Source: an uncultured Erythrobacter sp.
Lineage (GTDB): Bacteria; Pseudomonadota; Alphaproteobacteria; Sphingomonadales; Sphingomonadaceae
Direction: 5' to 3'
NCBI RefSeq assembly: GCF_947499705.1
Contig: NZ_CANMPJ010000001.1
Coordinates: 345,501-409,500, forward strand
DNA length: 64,000 bases
How positions within the stretch are numbered: the first letter of the stretch is position 1; the number at the start of each line of letters is the position of its first letter. Below the pieces are notes generated by a model that saw only the letters and a program-made list of their open reading frames with translations, was not told the DNA's origin and searched no databases. A program made the translations under genes and the position numbers. This document shows positions 16,881 to 26,102 of this stretch, piece by piece.

Positions 16881-17324
16881 ATGAACATGGTCAAATACCT
16901 CCACTCAATGATCCGGGTCACTGATCCGGACGCCACGATCGATTTCTTCAAGCTGATCGGGCTGGAGGAGGTTCGCCGCTTCGATGTTGAGGCAGGGCGG
17001 TTCACCCTGATCTTTCTTGCGGCGCCGGGTCAGGAAGGGCTGGCCGAGGTCGAGCTGACTTACAATTGGCCACCCGAAGATGGCAGCCAACCCGAAGACT
17101 ATGACGGCGGGCGCAATTTCGGCCATCTCGCTTACCGGGTCGAGAATATTTACCAGACGTGTCAGCGGCTTGCCGACGCAGGCCATACGATCCACCGCCC
17201 ACCGCGCGATGGTCATATGGCGTTCGTCAAATCACCCGACGGGATTTCGGTCGAGCTGCTTCAAGAGGGCAATCTCGAACCGAAGGAGCCTTGGGCCAGC
17301 ATGGAAAACACCGGTAGCTGGTGA
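16881..17324 (+). CDS. gloA: Lactoylglutathione lyase (glyoxalase I)
   Basis: A 147-residue VOC-fold metalloenzyme that converts the methylglyoxal-glutathione hemithioacetal to S-lactoylglutathione. The four metal ligands of bacterial GlxI are in place: His8 (YLHSMIRV), Glu58 (EVELTYN), His82 (FGHLAYRV) and Glu125 (SVELLQ). The length is that of the Ni2+-type single-domain enzymes. The ATG at 16881 starts right before the first beta strand; a further ATG two codons downstream is possible. It acts in the cytoplasm in methylglyoxal detoxification. It is convergent with nhaA. Confidence 0.92.
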   Translation: MNMVKYLHSMIRVTDPDATIDFFKLIGLEEVRRFDVEAGRFTLIFLAAPGQEGLAEVELTYNWPPEDGSQPEDYDGGRNFGHLAYRVENIYQTCQRLADAGHTIHRPPRDGHMAFVKSPDGISVELLQEGNLEPKEPWASMENTGSW

Positions 17325-17348
17325 TACTGCTGGTCGGATAAGCGGCGA

Positions 17349-18584
17349 TCAGGCCTTGCTTGGCTGATTGCCCTGGTCGTCGCATTCCTCGGGTGTGTGG
17401 GTCGTCGTCAGGCGCAGGACAACAAACCCGAGGACCGCAGAAATCGCCGAGCCGGTCAGGATGCCGATTTTCGCTTCTTCGATCAGGATCGGTGTGTTCG
17501 GGAAGGCAAGGCCGCCGATGAACAGACTCATCGTGAAGCCGATCCCGCACAGGATCGATATGCCCCAGATCTCTGGCCAACTCGCACCGGCAGGCCGCGC
17601 CGCAAAGCCGATCTTGTCGACGATGTAGACGGTGGAGAAAATGCCCACCTGCTTGCCCACAACCAGGCCAGCAGCGATCGCATAGGGCAGCGGATCAAGC
17701 AACGCTTCGATACCCATGCCAGCGAACGACACGCCAGCATTGGCAAAGCCGAATACTGGCACGACGAGATACGCGCTCCAAGGGGCCAAGCCATGCTCAA
17801 GCCGTTCAAGCATCGAGTTTCCGTCGGGGCGCTGCAACGGGATCGTCAGAGCGGCCACGACGCCGGCAATTGTCGCGTGGACGCCGCTGTTGAGCACGCA
17901 GTACCATAGCACTAGCGCGAGCAGGATGTAGGGCCAGAACACGCCCACTTTCATCCGGTTCAGACCCATCATCAGCGCGACGACCACGATTGAGGCGACG
18001 AGCCACACCAACTTGATTGTCGGGGTGTAGAACACCGCAATCACCAAGACCGCACCGATATCGTCAACGATCGCCACAGTGAGCAGGAACAGCCGCAATG
18101 ATGCCGGGACGCGGTTGCCGAGCAGGCCAAGAACACCCATTGCGAATGCAATGTCTGTCGCGGCGGGAATCGCCCACCCATTGGTGTACTCACCGCCGCC
18201 CGAAACCAGCATGAAGACAGCCGCTGGCGCCAGCATTCCCGCCAGTGCTGCGACCATTGGCAGGCGTCGTGCGGCAGGGTCGGCCAGCGATCCGCACACA
18301 ACCTCTCGTTTAACTTCAAGTCCGACGACGAAGAAGAAGATCGCCATCAACCCGTCATTGATCCAGAGGTGCAGATCCTTGAGCTTTGGGATCGGCGTCC
18401 ACGATAGCTCGCCATAAAACAGCTCGCGGTACTCGCCGGCGAGCGGGGAGTTGGCCGCCAGCATCGCTGCTGCCGCAACGATGATCAGCAGTATACCAGC
18501 GGAAGCGTCGCCTACGAACAGAGCCTTTACTGGCGCAAAGATCGAACGAACAGGCGGTGGGAGGTTAGAATTGGGATCGGACAT
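17349..18584 (-). CDS. nhaA: Na+/H+ antiporter NhaA
   Basis: A 411-residue inner-membrane antiporter with about 12 membrane segments. The ion-binding aspartates are visible in AATDIAFAMGVL and in the IVDDIGAVLVIA pair. The unwound-helix glycines and the cytoplasmic pH-sensor region (VGLEVKREV) are also present. The ATG at 18584 has GGAAG eight bases before it and is preferred to one five codons upstream. It exports sodium using the proton gradient, which fits a marine or brackish habitat. It is divergent from the NfrB-like gene. Confidence 0.94.
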   Translation of the reverse strand: MSDPNSNLPPPVRSIFAPVKALFVGDASAGILLIIVAAAAMLAANSPLAGEYRELFYGELSWTPIPKLKDLHLWINDGLMAIFFFVVGLEVKREVVCGSLADPAARRLPMVAALAGMLAPAAVFMLVSGGGEYTNGWAIPAATDIAFAMGVLGLLGNRVPASLRLFLLTVAIVDDIGAVLVIAVFYTPTIKLVWLVASIVVVALMMGLNRMKVGVFWPYILLALVLWYCVLNSGVHATIAGVVAALTIPLQRPDGNSMLERLEHGLAPWSAYLVVPVFGFANAGVSFAGMGIEALLDPLPYAIAAGLVVGKQVGIFSTVYIVDKIGFAARPAGASWPEIWGISILCGIGFTMSLFIGGLAFPNTPILIEEAKIGILTGSAISAVLGFVVLRLTTTHTPEECDDQGNQPSKA

Positions 18585-18671
18585 ATTGCGCGCTTCCATT
18601 TAGAAAAGTTTCCCCCGTTGCAAGCGCAATCCGGGCGCGTTAGTCTCTTTTTCGCAGGGAAGAGGGGCGCC

Positions 18672-20093
18672 TTGGCATTGTGGAATTTTGACGTTTGGCA
18701 GTGGCTGGTGCTGTTCCAGCATGAATTGCTCTTGTTTGCTGGGGTGTTCTTCCTGATCGGTGCGGCTGACGATCTGGCGATTGATTTCGCGTGGATATGG
18801 CTGAAGCTTCGAGGAAAGTTGTCCACGCCGATGCTGAACCGCCGCGAGTTCACCGAAAAACCGCTTTCAGGCCCTGCCGCGATTTTCATACCAGCTTGGC
18901 AAGAAGCCGATGTGATAGGCGACACGGTTGCTCATGCGCTTGATGCCTGGCCGCAACAAGGATTACGTCTCTATGTTGGCTGTTATCGCAATGACCCCAA
19001 AACCGTCGCAGCGGTAATGCGGGCCGCGCATGGTGATGCACGGCTCAGGATTGTGATCCACAACCGCAACGGGCCGAGCACCAAGGCGGATTGCCTCAAC
19101 CGCCTTTACACCGCGATGCGAGATGACGAGCGGCGCATGGGCGTGTTGTTTTCATGCGTGGTCTTTCAGGACGCAGAGGACCTTGTCGATCCCGCCGCGC
19201 TTGGATTACTCGACCGTGCAATCGCCGATGGAATTGATTTTGCGCAGCTGCCGGTCGAACCGTTGGTTCAAGCCGACCGTTCGTGGTTCGGCCGGCATTT
19301 GGGCAGCCATTATTGTGAGGAATTCGCCGAAGCGCATGGCAAGGTGATGGTGGTTCGCGATGCGCTCGGCGCTGCTTTGCCCGGTGCCGGCGTAGGCTGC
19401 GCAATATCGCGCGATGCGCTGCAAAAGCTGTGTCGCCGCCGGTACGATCTGCGCCCTTTCTCCGAAGAATCGCTTACCGAAGATTACGAACTCGGGCTTG
19501 CCGTTGGTGAAAATGGCGGGACGTGCCGCTTCGTCAGAGCACGCGGCGATGATGGCCGTCTGATCGCGACTCGTGCCTATTTCCCCGCTCGGCTCGACCA
19601 TGTAATCCGCCAGAAGACGCGCTGGGTGCACGGCATTGCCTTGCAGGGCTGGGACCGCGTCGGTTGGGCAACGGGGATGGTCGAGTATTGGATGCGCGCG
19701 CGTGATCGGCGAGGTCCGCTGACAGCATTGGTGCTACTGGTCGGGTACAGCTTGCTAGCGCTCACGTTGATCAGTTGGTTCGCTATCGAGCTCGGGTTCG
19801 CTGAGCCAACACCGATCTCGCCCTTGCTGACGGCTTTGCTCATAGCCAACCTGGTTGCGTTTCTCTGGCGCGCATTGTGGCGATTTGTCTGGACGTCGAG
19901 CGTCTATGGTCCGCTGGAAGGCCTCCGCGCTGTAATCCGCATACCGCTGACCAATGTCATCTCCATCATCGCAGGTCGGCGCGCAGTGTTTGCCTATGTG
20001 CGGGTGTTGATGGGGCGCGGCATCGAGTGGGATAAGACCCCGCATGTCGGGCACCCGGCGCGGACAAGTTTGAGCGGAACGGAACTGGCGTGA
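18672..20093 (+). CDS. NfrB-like membrane glycosyltransferase
   Basis: A 473-residue GT2-family inner-membrane enzyme related to the N-terminal part of E. coli NfrB. Features in order are a membrane segment at about 10-32, a GT-A fold from about 68, an acidic DAED motif at 167-170, TEDYE at 269-273, the processive QKTRW motif at 314-318, and three or more C-terminal membrane helices at about 340-450. E. coli NfrB has an extra c-di-GMP-binding MshEN domain, which is absent here. The start is a TTG at 18672 with GGGAAGAGGGG before it; a TTG at 18618 is an alternative. Its stop overlaps the next gene by 4 bases, so the two are translationally coupled. Confidence 0.8.
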   Translation: MALWNFDVWQWLVLFQHELLLFAGVFFLIGAADDLAIDFAWIWLKLRGKLSTPMLNRREFTEKPLSGPAAIFIPAWQEADVIGDTVAHALDAWPQQGLRLYVGCYRNDPKTVAAVMRAAHGDARLRIVIHNRNGPSTKADCLNRLYTAMRDDERRMGVLFSCVVFQDAEDLVDPAALGLLDRAIADGIDFAQLPVEPLVQADRSWFGRHLGSHYCEEFAEAHGKVMVVRDALGAALPGAGVGCAISRDALQKLCRRRYDLRPFSEESLTEDYELGLAVGENGGTCRFVRARGDDGRLIATRAYFPARLDHVIRQKTRWVHGIALQGWDRVGWATGMVEYWMRARDRRGPLTALVLLVGYSLLALTLISWFAIELGFAEPTPISPLLTALLIANLVAFLWRALWRFVWTSSVYGPLEGLRAVIRIPLTNVISIIAGRRAVFAYVRVLMGRGIEWDKTPHVGHPARTSLSGTELA

Positions 20094-21292
20094 TCGAGGA
20101 AGAAAAGCACAAACGCCGCGGTAGCCCGCTTACCATGCTCGGCCTGCTGGCCGTTGCATGGATTGGCGGCAGGGCGATGCTTTGGGAGAGCCCATTTGCA
20201 CAAGTGCCTTTGGACCTTCCCGCAGCGTCCACATTCCTTGCAAAGTCGGCTGATAGCTCTGCACCGTCCCCGCTGAGGCCCGCGGCAGACAGGCTCGACT
20301 TCCCAGATCCGCTTCAGCAGATCTCGAAAAACACCTCCTTTGCGAACGCTCTGCAATATGGCGTGGAATCCTGGTCGGCGTCGCGCCGAGCTGAGCACAC
20401 GCGGAATGAAAACGACAACCCGTTTCCCGTTCAGCCTCAGGTGGCCGCAGGTCATCAACTTCTGTGGCTTGCTGCGCTAGGCCATTTGCCGATGCCTCGC
20501 GCAGTCGAGGAAGCCGCGCTGTCCGGGCGTGGACAGTTTGCAACTGGTGCTTCGAGTGGGTCAGGCGACTTGCGCGCACCATTTTTTGCACGGCCTGACG
20601 GGCCAGCAGAAAAAGGCAATCTCGATCACTGGTCGCTGGACGGTTGGGCGTTCTGGCGCCAAGGATCAAACGCAACAGCAATCTCACAGGGGCGTGTTCC
20701 CATTTATGGTGCGAGCCAGGTGGGGGCGAGTTTGCGCTATCGCATTGCTCCCCAATCCAAGCGCGACCCCTTGCTCTACACTCGCGCTTACCGCGCGCTG
20801 GTGCAAAACGGAGAGAGCGAGGTCGCTGCTGGAGTCGCCGCAAAGCCCATTGGTTCGATCCCGCTGCGTGGATTTGCGGAGTTGCGCTACATCGACAATG
20901 CCTTTGGTAGCGAAGTGCGCCCGGCCGCATTTGTTGTGACCGAATTGCCGCCACAAAGCTTGCCGGGTCGATTGACGGCCGAAGCCTACGGTCAAGCAGG
21001 CTATGTCGGCGGCGATGCCTCCACTCCATTTGCTGATGGACAATTGGTGATGAGCCGAGAAGTCGCTAGCTTCGACCTCGCCTCCACCACGCCGGCTCGT
21101 CTGAGTGTCGGAGCAGGTGCATGGGGCGGGGCACAAAAAGACGCGACGCGGCTCGATATCGGCCCGACTGTGCGGATTGATCTGACCATCGGTCAGGTTC
21201 CTGCGCGGGTTTCGGTCGATTGGCGAGAGCAGGTCGCTGGCGATGCAGCGCCTGCGTCAGGCGTGGCTGCGACGCTTTCGACACGATTCTGA
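20090..21292 (+). CDS. NfrA-like outer-membrane protein
   Basis: A 400-residue protein with a hydrophobic N-terminal segment (about residues 13-32), a Pro/Ser-rich linker, then a predicted beta-barrel from about residue 175 (DGWAFWRQGS, GASQVGASLRYRI) that ends in LSTRF with terminal Phe. The barrel resembles the C-terminal domain of N4 adsorption protein A (NfrA). The TPR-rich front half of NfrA is missing or replaced by a short linker. GTG start at 20090 overlaps the upstream glycosyltransferase. Together the pair may synthesise and export a surface polysaccharide; NfrA/NfrB do this in E. coli. Assignment rests on synteny and barrel features. Confidence 0.55.
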   Translation: MIEEEKHKRRGSPLTMLGLLAVAWIGGRAMLWESPFAQVPLDLPAASTFLAKSADSSAPSPLRPAADRLDFPDPLQQISKNTSFANALQYGVESWSASRRAEHTRNENDNPFPVQPQVAAGHQLLWLAALGHLPMPRAVEEAALSGRGQFATGASSGSGDLRAPFFARPDGPAEKGNLDHWSLDGWAFWRQGSNATAISQGRVPIYGASQVGASLRYRIAPQSKRDPLLYTRAYRALVQNGESEVAAGVAAKPIGSIPLRGFAELRYIDNAFGSEVRPAAFVVTELPPQSLPGRLTAEAYGQAGYVGGDASTPFADGQLVMSREVASFDLASTTPARLSVGAGAWGGAQKDATRLDIGPTVRIDLTIGQVPARVSVDWREQVAGDAAPASGVAATLSTRF

Positions 21293-21367
21293 TCCGGAAC
21301 TCACAAACTGAGACCGACTGACCAGATTGCCTTTAATCGCTGAGCTTGCTGGGGTAACTGCACCGCA

Positions 21368-22279
21368 ATGGACGTCTACCTCCCCATAGCGAATCTCTCG
21401 GTGAACGGCCTGTTCATCGTCCTGCTGGGCGGGTTGACGGGTATCCTTTCCGGTCTGTTCGGCGTGGGCGGAGGATTTCTGACCACGCCGCTGCTGATAT
21501 TCTACGGCATCCCGCCAACCGTGGCCGCTGCGTCCGCTGCGACGCAGGTGACTGGGGCTAGCGTCTCCGGTGTGATTGCGCACGGCAAGCGCGGCGGGGT
21601 CGACTACCGGATGGGCATGGTGATGGTCGGCGGAGGCGTTGTTGGCGCGCTGATCGGAGCATTGTTGTTTCGCGTGCTGCAGGCGCTTGGTCAGATCGAT
21701 GTCGTCATCAACATTCTTTACGTCGTCATGCTCGGCGCGATCGGGTCGTTGATGGCTCGCGAAGCACTGGACGCGCTCAGACCGAAGGAAGGCGAAGCCG
21801 CACAGCCCCGCAAACGCCGCCATCACCCTTTGATCGCGGGCCTGCCATTCCGATGGCGCTTTTATCGCTCCGGCCTCTACATCTCGCCGCTGGCGCCGCT
21901 GATCCTGGGGGTCATCGTTGGCATCCTGACGATGTTGATGGGCGTGGGCGGAGGGTTCATCCTTGTTCCGGCAATGCTCTATCTTCTCGGGATGAGCGGC
22001 AACGTTGTGGTTGGAACCTCGCTCTATCAAATCCTGTTTGTGACCATGGTCACCACTATGACTCATGCGCTTACTACCAAGGCCGTCGACATCGTGCTCG
22101 CTGGCTTGCTGCTACTCGGATCGGTGATGGGTGCACAGTTTGGTACCCAGATCGCGCTCAAAGCGCGGCCGGAAGTCTTGCGGCTGGTTCTGGCTGCCAT
22201 CGTGATCGCAGTTGCGATAAGGATGCTTTGGGGCCTCGGCATCCAGCCCGACGAAATCTACACGGTCAGCCCGTTGTGA
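21368..22279 (+). CDS. TauE/SafE-family sulfite/organosulfonate exporter
   Basis: A 303-residue inner-membrane protein with about eight helices. The two family repeats are seen as GLFGVGGGFLTTPLL (near residue 34) and MLMGVGGGFILVPAML (near 195). The family moves sulfite, sulfoacetate or other anions. Its stop overlaps a possible GTG start of the TIGR02186 gene, forming the pair that is common in alphaproteobacteria. No sulfur metabolism genes lie alongside, so the substrate is open. Confidence 0.88.
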   Translation: MDVYLPIANLSVNGLFIVLLGGLTGILSGLFGVGGGFLTTPLLIFYGIPPTVAAASAATQVTGASVSGVIAHGKRGGVDYRMGMVMVGGGVVGALIGALLFRVLQALGQIDVVINILYVVMLGAIGSLMAREALDALRPKEGEAAQPRKRRHHPLIAGLPFRWRFYRSGLYISPLAPLILGVIVGILTMLMGVGGGFILVPAMLYLLGMSGNVVVGTSLYQILFVTMVTTMTHALTTKAVDIVLAGLLLLGSVMGAQFGTQIALKARPEVLRLVLAAIVIAVAIRMLWGLGIQPDEIYTVSPL

Positions 22280-22287
22280 TTGCCCAT

Positions 22288-23040
22288 ATGCGCCTCGCCT
22301 TCGTCTTGATTGCCGCTATTGTCCTGATGGGACAGCGTGAGCCGATCCTCGTGCCCGAAGTCAGCCAGTCGCGCATTGAGGTTCGCCAGGGTTTCACCGG
22401 CGCAAACTTGCTTCTTTACGGTGCGATCGTCGATCCGCGCGGCCCGGCTGCGGAAACCGATTACGACATCGTCGTGGTGCTCAAAGGTCCGACCGAGCCG
22501 ATCCGTCTTCGCGAGAAAGAGCGTATCGCCGGGATATGGATGAATGCCGGAGCGACGGATTTTCGCTCCGCACCTTCCTTCTTTGCGGTCGCGTCCTCCC
22601 GCCCGATCGAAGAGGTCGTCGACCCGCGAACTGCTGCAATCTACGAACTTGGCACGGAATTCATCCAGCTTTCTCCAAGCGGAGTGATCGAGCCGGAAAT
22701 CCAGTCGCGATTTGCGCGCGGGCTTGTCGACATGCGCCAGCGGCTTGGTCTGTATAAGCAAGATCCCGAAGGCGTTCGGATCAAGGAACGCGTCCTTTAT
22801 CAAGCGCGCATCGAACTTCCCTCGAACGTTACCACCGGTCCTTACACGGCAGAAACCTTTGCGATTGCCGACGGGCGCGTGCTTGCCAGTGCGACGGCAG
22901 AGATTGAAGTCGAGAAGGTCGGGCTTGAGGGCCGCGTGGTGGAAGCGGCTGAACGATCTTCGTTCATCTACGGAGCCGTGGCGATCCTCCTGTCGCTCGG
23001 AATGGGATGGCTCGCCGGAAGGTTCTTCGCGCGGCTCTGA
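22288..23040 (+). CDS. TIGR02186-family envelope protein
   Basis: A 250-residue protein with a signal peptide (MRLAFVLIAAIVLMG), a periplasmic beta-rich domain with the family segment SQSRIEVRQGFTGANLLLYG, and a C-terminal membrane helix (about residues 224-245) ending in a short cytoplasmic tail. Function is unknown; family members sit directly after TauE/SafE permeases and may be an accessory subunit. The ATG at 22288 is given; a GTG at 22276 that overlaps the permease stop (GTGA) is equally possible and would suggest coupling. Neither has a strong ribosome site. Confidence 0.8.
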   Translation: MRLAFVLIAAIVLMGQREPILVPEVSQSRIEVRQGFTGANLLLYGAIVDPRGPAAETDYDIVVVLKGPTEPIRLREKERIAGIWMNAGATDFRSAPSFFAVASSRPIEEVVDPRTAAIYELGTEFIQLSPSGVIEPEIQSRFARGLVDMRQRLGLYKQDPEGVRIKERVLYQARIELPSNVTTGPYTAETFAIADGRVLASATAEIEVEKVGLEGRVVEAAERSSFIYGAVAILLSLGMGWLAGRFFARL

Positions 23041-23174
23041 GCCCGCGTCAAACGGGGCCCATGCGCCTTTCGTTGACGCGATCTTAACCCCGTTATCGCT
23101 ATGGCTTTTTCCGTGGGTAAGTCCCGGGCGCAAGTGTCCGGCGATGCTGCACGAGAGGGAACTAGGAACAGCAC

Positions 23175-24884
23175 ATGGGCGATCTGGGCAGTGAGAATTT
23201 CGAACGGTTTACCGGGCCGGATAAGCCTGAACGTGCCGTCGAGCTCGAAGGGCAGGAGCAGTCTAGCGAGGACCGCACTGCCGAAAACGCGCGCACGCCA
23301 ATCGGTGTCGTGCTCGAGATTTCCGGTTCCGGTTCGCAAGTCGCCTTCGACCTGCCGCGCCTCAATGAGTGTATGGAGGACGACGATCCTTCAATCACCC
23401 TCGCTGGCCAGGTCGGCAGCCAGATCAAGATCCGCGTCGGCAATTCCTGGCTGCTCGCCAACGTCCGCGATCAGCGCAAGGATCGCCGCACGACCGAAGG
23501 CATCATCGCCAATATCGACTTCCTCGGTGAAGGCAGCGAAGAAAAACTGACCGGTCGCATCCACGGCTTCAAACGTGGTGTGACCCGCTATCCGACGCCG
23601 GGCGCCATGGTCTATCCCGCGACGACCAAGGACCTCGAACAGATTTACGCTAGTGATGGCCGCGCCAACATCACGATCGGCAAGGTTTTTCCGACCAAGG
23701 ACATTCGCGCCGGTCTGTATGTCGACGCGATGCTGGGTAAGCACTTTGCGCTGCTGGGCTCTACTGGTACCGGTAAATCGACCAGCGCCGCGCTGATCTT
23801 GCACCGCATCTGCGAAGCCGCGCCGCAGGGTCACATCGTGATGATCGACCCGCACGGCGAGTATTCCGCAGCATTCCGCCAGACCGGCCAGATCCTCGAC
23901 GTGTCGAACCTTCAGATGCCATACTGGCTGATGAACTTCGAAGAACACTGCGAAGTTCTGCTCACCAGCGACGGCAACGAACGCCAGGTCGACATGGACA
24001 TTCTCGCCAAGTGTCTGCTGCACGCCCGGTCCAAGAACCGGCTGGCGGAGACGATGGGCAAGATCACCGTTGATTCGCCTATTCCGTATCTCCTGTCGGA
24101 CCTCAGCAACATCATCCAGGACGAGATGGGTAAGCTCGACAAGGCGACCTCATCCGCGCCGTATATGCGGATCAAGGGCAAGCTCGAAGAGATCAAGACT
24201 GACCCGCGTTACCAGTTCATGTTCTCCGGCATGCTCGTCGGTGACACGATGGCTGACTTCATCTCCAAGGTCTTCCGCATGCCCGGTGACGGCAAGCCGA
24301 TCTCAATCATCGATGTCTCCGGCGTTCCATCCGACATCACTTCGACCGTTGTCGCGGTTCTAAGCCGCCTCGTGTTCGACTTCGCCATCTGGGGCCGCGA
24401 GGAGAAGCAGCGTCCGGTACTGCTGGTCTGCGAAGAGGCGCACCGCTACGTTCCGAACGAGAAGAACTCCGATGGTTCCTCGGTTGGCCGTATTCTCAGC
24501 CGGATCGCCAAGGAAGGCCGTAAATACGGTATCTCGCTTGGCCTGATCACGCAGCGTCCGTCCGACCTTGCCGAAGGCGTGCTGTCGCAGTGCGGCACAA
24601 TCATTTCCATGCGTCTCAACAACGACCGAGACCAGGCTTTCGTGAAGTCGGCCATGCCCGAAGGCTCGCGCGGCTTCCTCGACTCGATCCCGGCGCTACG
24701 CAACCGCGAATGCATCATCTGCGGCGAGGGTGTTGCCATCCCGATCCGTGTCAATTTCGACAATCTCGAAGAGCACAAACGCCCGGCATCGGAAGATCCG
24801 AGCTTCGTCGACCTGTGGAACCGCAGCGGCGGTGAAGACGAGATCGTCGAGCGGGTTGTGCTAAGGTGGCGTTCGCAGGGGTAG
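23175..24884 (+). CDS. HerA-like hexameric ATPase (DUF87/FtsK-HerA)
   Basis: A 569-residue ATPase of the HerA/FtsK superfamily. An N-terminal HAS-barrel-like region precedes Walker A GSTGTGKST (195-203); IDPHGEY (224-230) is a family hallmark; Walker B VLLVCEEAH is at 415-423, followed by the arginine-rich GRILSRIAKEGRKYGISLGL sensor region and ITQRPS. HerA in archaea works with NurA nuclease in DNA end resection; bacterial relatives are implicated in DNA translocation or defence. No NurA or SIR2-like partner gene is adjacent. A long leader, including a CGCGTCAA/TTGACGCG inverted repeat at 23044-23080, separates it from the upstream gene. Confidence 0.87.
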   Translation: MGDLGSENFERFTGPDKPERAVELEGQEQSSEDRTAENARTPIGVVLEISGSGSQVAFDLPRLNECMEDDDPSITLAGQVGSQIKIRVGNSWLLANVRDQRKDRRTTEGIIANIDFLGEGSEEKLTGRIHGFKRGVTRYPTPGAMVYPATTKDLEQIYASDGRANITIGKVFPTKDIRAGLYVDAMLGKHFALLGSTGTGKSTSAALILHRICEAAPQGHIVMIDPHGEYSAAFRQTGQILDVSNLQMPYWLMNFEEHCEVLLTSDGNERQVDMDILAKCLLHARSKNRLAETMGKITVDSPIPYLLSDLSNIIQDEMGKLDKATSSAPYMRIKGKLEEIKTDPRYQFMFSGMLVGDTMADFISKVFRMPGDGKPISIIDVSGVPSDITSTVVAVLSRLVFDFAIWGREEKQRPVLLVCEEAHRYVPNEKNSDGSSVGRILSRIAKEGRKYGISLGLITQRPSDLAEGVLSQCGTIISMRLNNDRDQAFVKSAMPEGSRGFLDSIPALRNRECIICGEGVAIPIRVNFDNLEEHKRPASEDPSFVDLWNRSGGEDEIVERVVLRWRSQG

Positions 24885-25025
24885 TGGGGATTTCCCCGAG
24901 GGCGGGCTGCGAATGGCAGCCTGCTGCGCTTCCGGTGCTCACGGACTTGTTGTCCGCTGCGCGCCGGTTCTCGCAGTCCACCATTCTCGCTCCACCCTCG
25001 CAAAAATCGTCTTTCAAAGAGCCAC

Positions 25026-25146
25026 ATTCCATGGCCTGGAATGGATCGGCCCCTGAAAAAAGGGGCCGCAAGGGCGACCGCCCGTCCGCAGCGACGCGAC
25101 CTTCAGGTCGCATGAGCGAGGAGATCGCGCGCCCGGATGGGCGTGC
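25026..25146. other. Cluster of four short hairpins between herA-like gene and queE
   Basis: Within the 272-base convergent gap, four inverted repeats follow one another: ATTCCA/TGGAAT (25026-25042), CGGCCCCT/AGGGGCCG with an A-rich loop (25047-25068), GCGACC/GGTCGC (25096-25111) and GCGCGCCC/GGGCGTGC (25127-25146, one G-T pair). On the minus strand the second loop is TTTTTTC. They may end transcription of both flanking genes or form a structured element. Open frames across the region look spurious. Confidence 0.5.
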
Positions 25147-25156
25147 GGAAAACAAA

Positions 25157-25903
25157 TTACGTCCCTCGTTCATCCCCATACAGATGAATATGCAGCCGAT
25201 CACTCATTCGGAAGCCGTGCTGCAAACATAGCTCGGTTAGCCATTCCTGCCGCGCACGCAGCGCTTCGCTGGTCGTGCCTTCCGGCATCAGGAACACGTG
25301 ACCGGGTTTGAAGCTGTACTCACGCTGCAACGCCACCACCTCGTCCACATCCTCTGGCTCAGCGATCACGAACTTGAAGTACGCCCGCGGGTCGTTGGCG
25401 TAAAAGTCCAGCCGCTCGGGGATGAGCGCGAGTTCCGCCGCATTGCCCGAATGCGCCAGCTTGGGGCTGACATTGTATTGGTCGACCCGGACATCGACAT
25501 GCGCGTTCGCCTTGGTCGTGCCGTTGGTTTCGATCTCGACTTCGATGTCGGGCAAGTGCTCCAGCATATCGGCGAGTGCACCGCTCTGCATCAAGGGTTC
25601 GCCGCCTGTGATGACCAAGCGCTTCTGCCCCAGCGCCTCAATCCGCGCCGCCACGTCTTTCGGGGCCAGCGACACCTGATTGGCCTTACGGTCATATGCG
25701 ACGCCATCGCGGTGCGGGCGCCTATCCAAATCGACACCGCCTTCGAAACGCCATGTATAGGCGGTATCGCACCAGGTGCAGGCGAGGTTGCAGCGTGACA
25801 GCCGCACGAATGCGACTGGTGTGCCAGCGCTTGGCCCTTCGCCTTGCAGGCTGGCGAATATCTCCGGTCCGCCGGTGTCATCGGTGGCGAGGACTAGCGC
25901 CAT
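25157..25903 (-). CDS. queE: 7-carboxy-7-deazaguanine synthase
   Basis: A 248-residue radical SAM enzyme that rearranges 6-carboxytetrahydropterin to 7-carboxy-7-deazaguanine in the queuosine/preQ0 pathway. The cluster-binding motif CNLACTWC gives Cys38, Cys42 and Cys45 (CX3CX2C). The substrate-side SLQGEGPSAGTP segment (18-29) and the SAM-binding ITGGEPLMQ are present. Length suits the family. No other que genes are in the window. The upstream region carries TGTCAACTT half-sites at 25920-26011. Confidence 0.95.
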   Translation of the reverse strand: MALVLATDDTGGPEIFASLQGEGPSAGTPVAFVRLSRCNLACTWCDTAYTWRFEGGVDLDRRPHRDGVAYDRKANQVSLAPKDVAARIEALGQKRLVITGGEPLMQSGALADMLEHLPDIEVEIETNGTTKANAHVDVRVDQYNVSPKLAHSGNAAELALIPERLDFYANDPRAYFKFVIAEPEDVDEVVALQREYSFKPGHVFLMPEGTTSEALRARQEWLTELCLQHGFRMSDRLHIHLYGDERGT

Positions 25904-25919
25904 ATCGCACCTGCACGCG

Positions 25920-26011
25920 AAGTTGACACAATTGACAGACTGTCAGGCGGGTTGTTGGAGGCGCAAACCCGCAGAATTCCTCGGCAAACCCCGCAAAAAA
26001 CGAAGTTGACA
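25920..26011. promoter_or_regulatory. AAGTTGACA half-sites upstream of queE
   Basis: AAGTTGACA occurs at 25920-25928 and 26003-26011, with TGACA-GAC-TGTCA at 25933-25945 between them. These match the half-sites of the palindrome before chpT (1463-1488). They lie in the 199-base gap between mtfA and queE, at promoter distance from the queE start. A functional role is inferred only from recurrence and location. Confidence 0.4.
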
Positions 26012-26102
26012 CTTCTCCAACTTGAAACAGGGGCTGCCGCAACAATCATGCGAGCGCCATGCCACGAACGGCGCGCGTAGGAAACTCCGCCGCTAATTCG
26101 TT

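Noticed and set aside
24866..25231. Open frame across the HerA-queE gap
   Set aside because: Low-complexity translation that crosses several hairpins and overlaps queE in antisense; no ribosome site.
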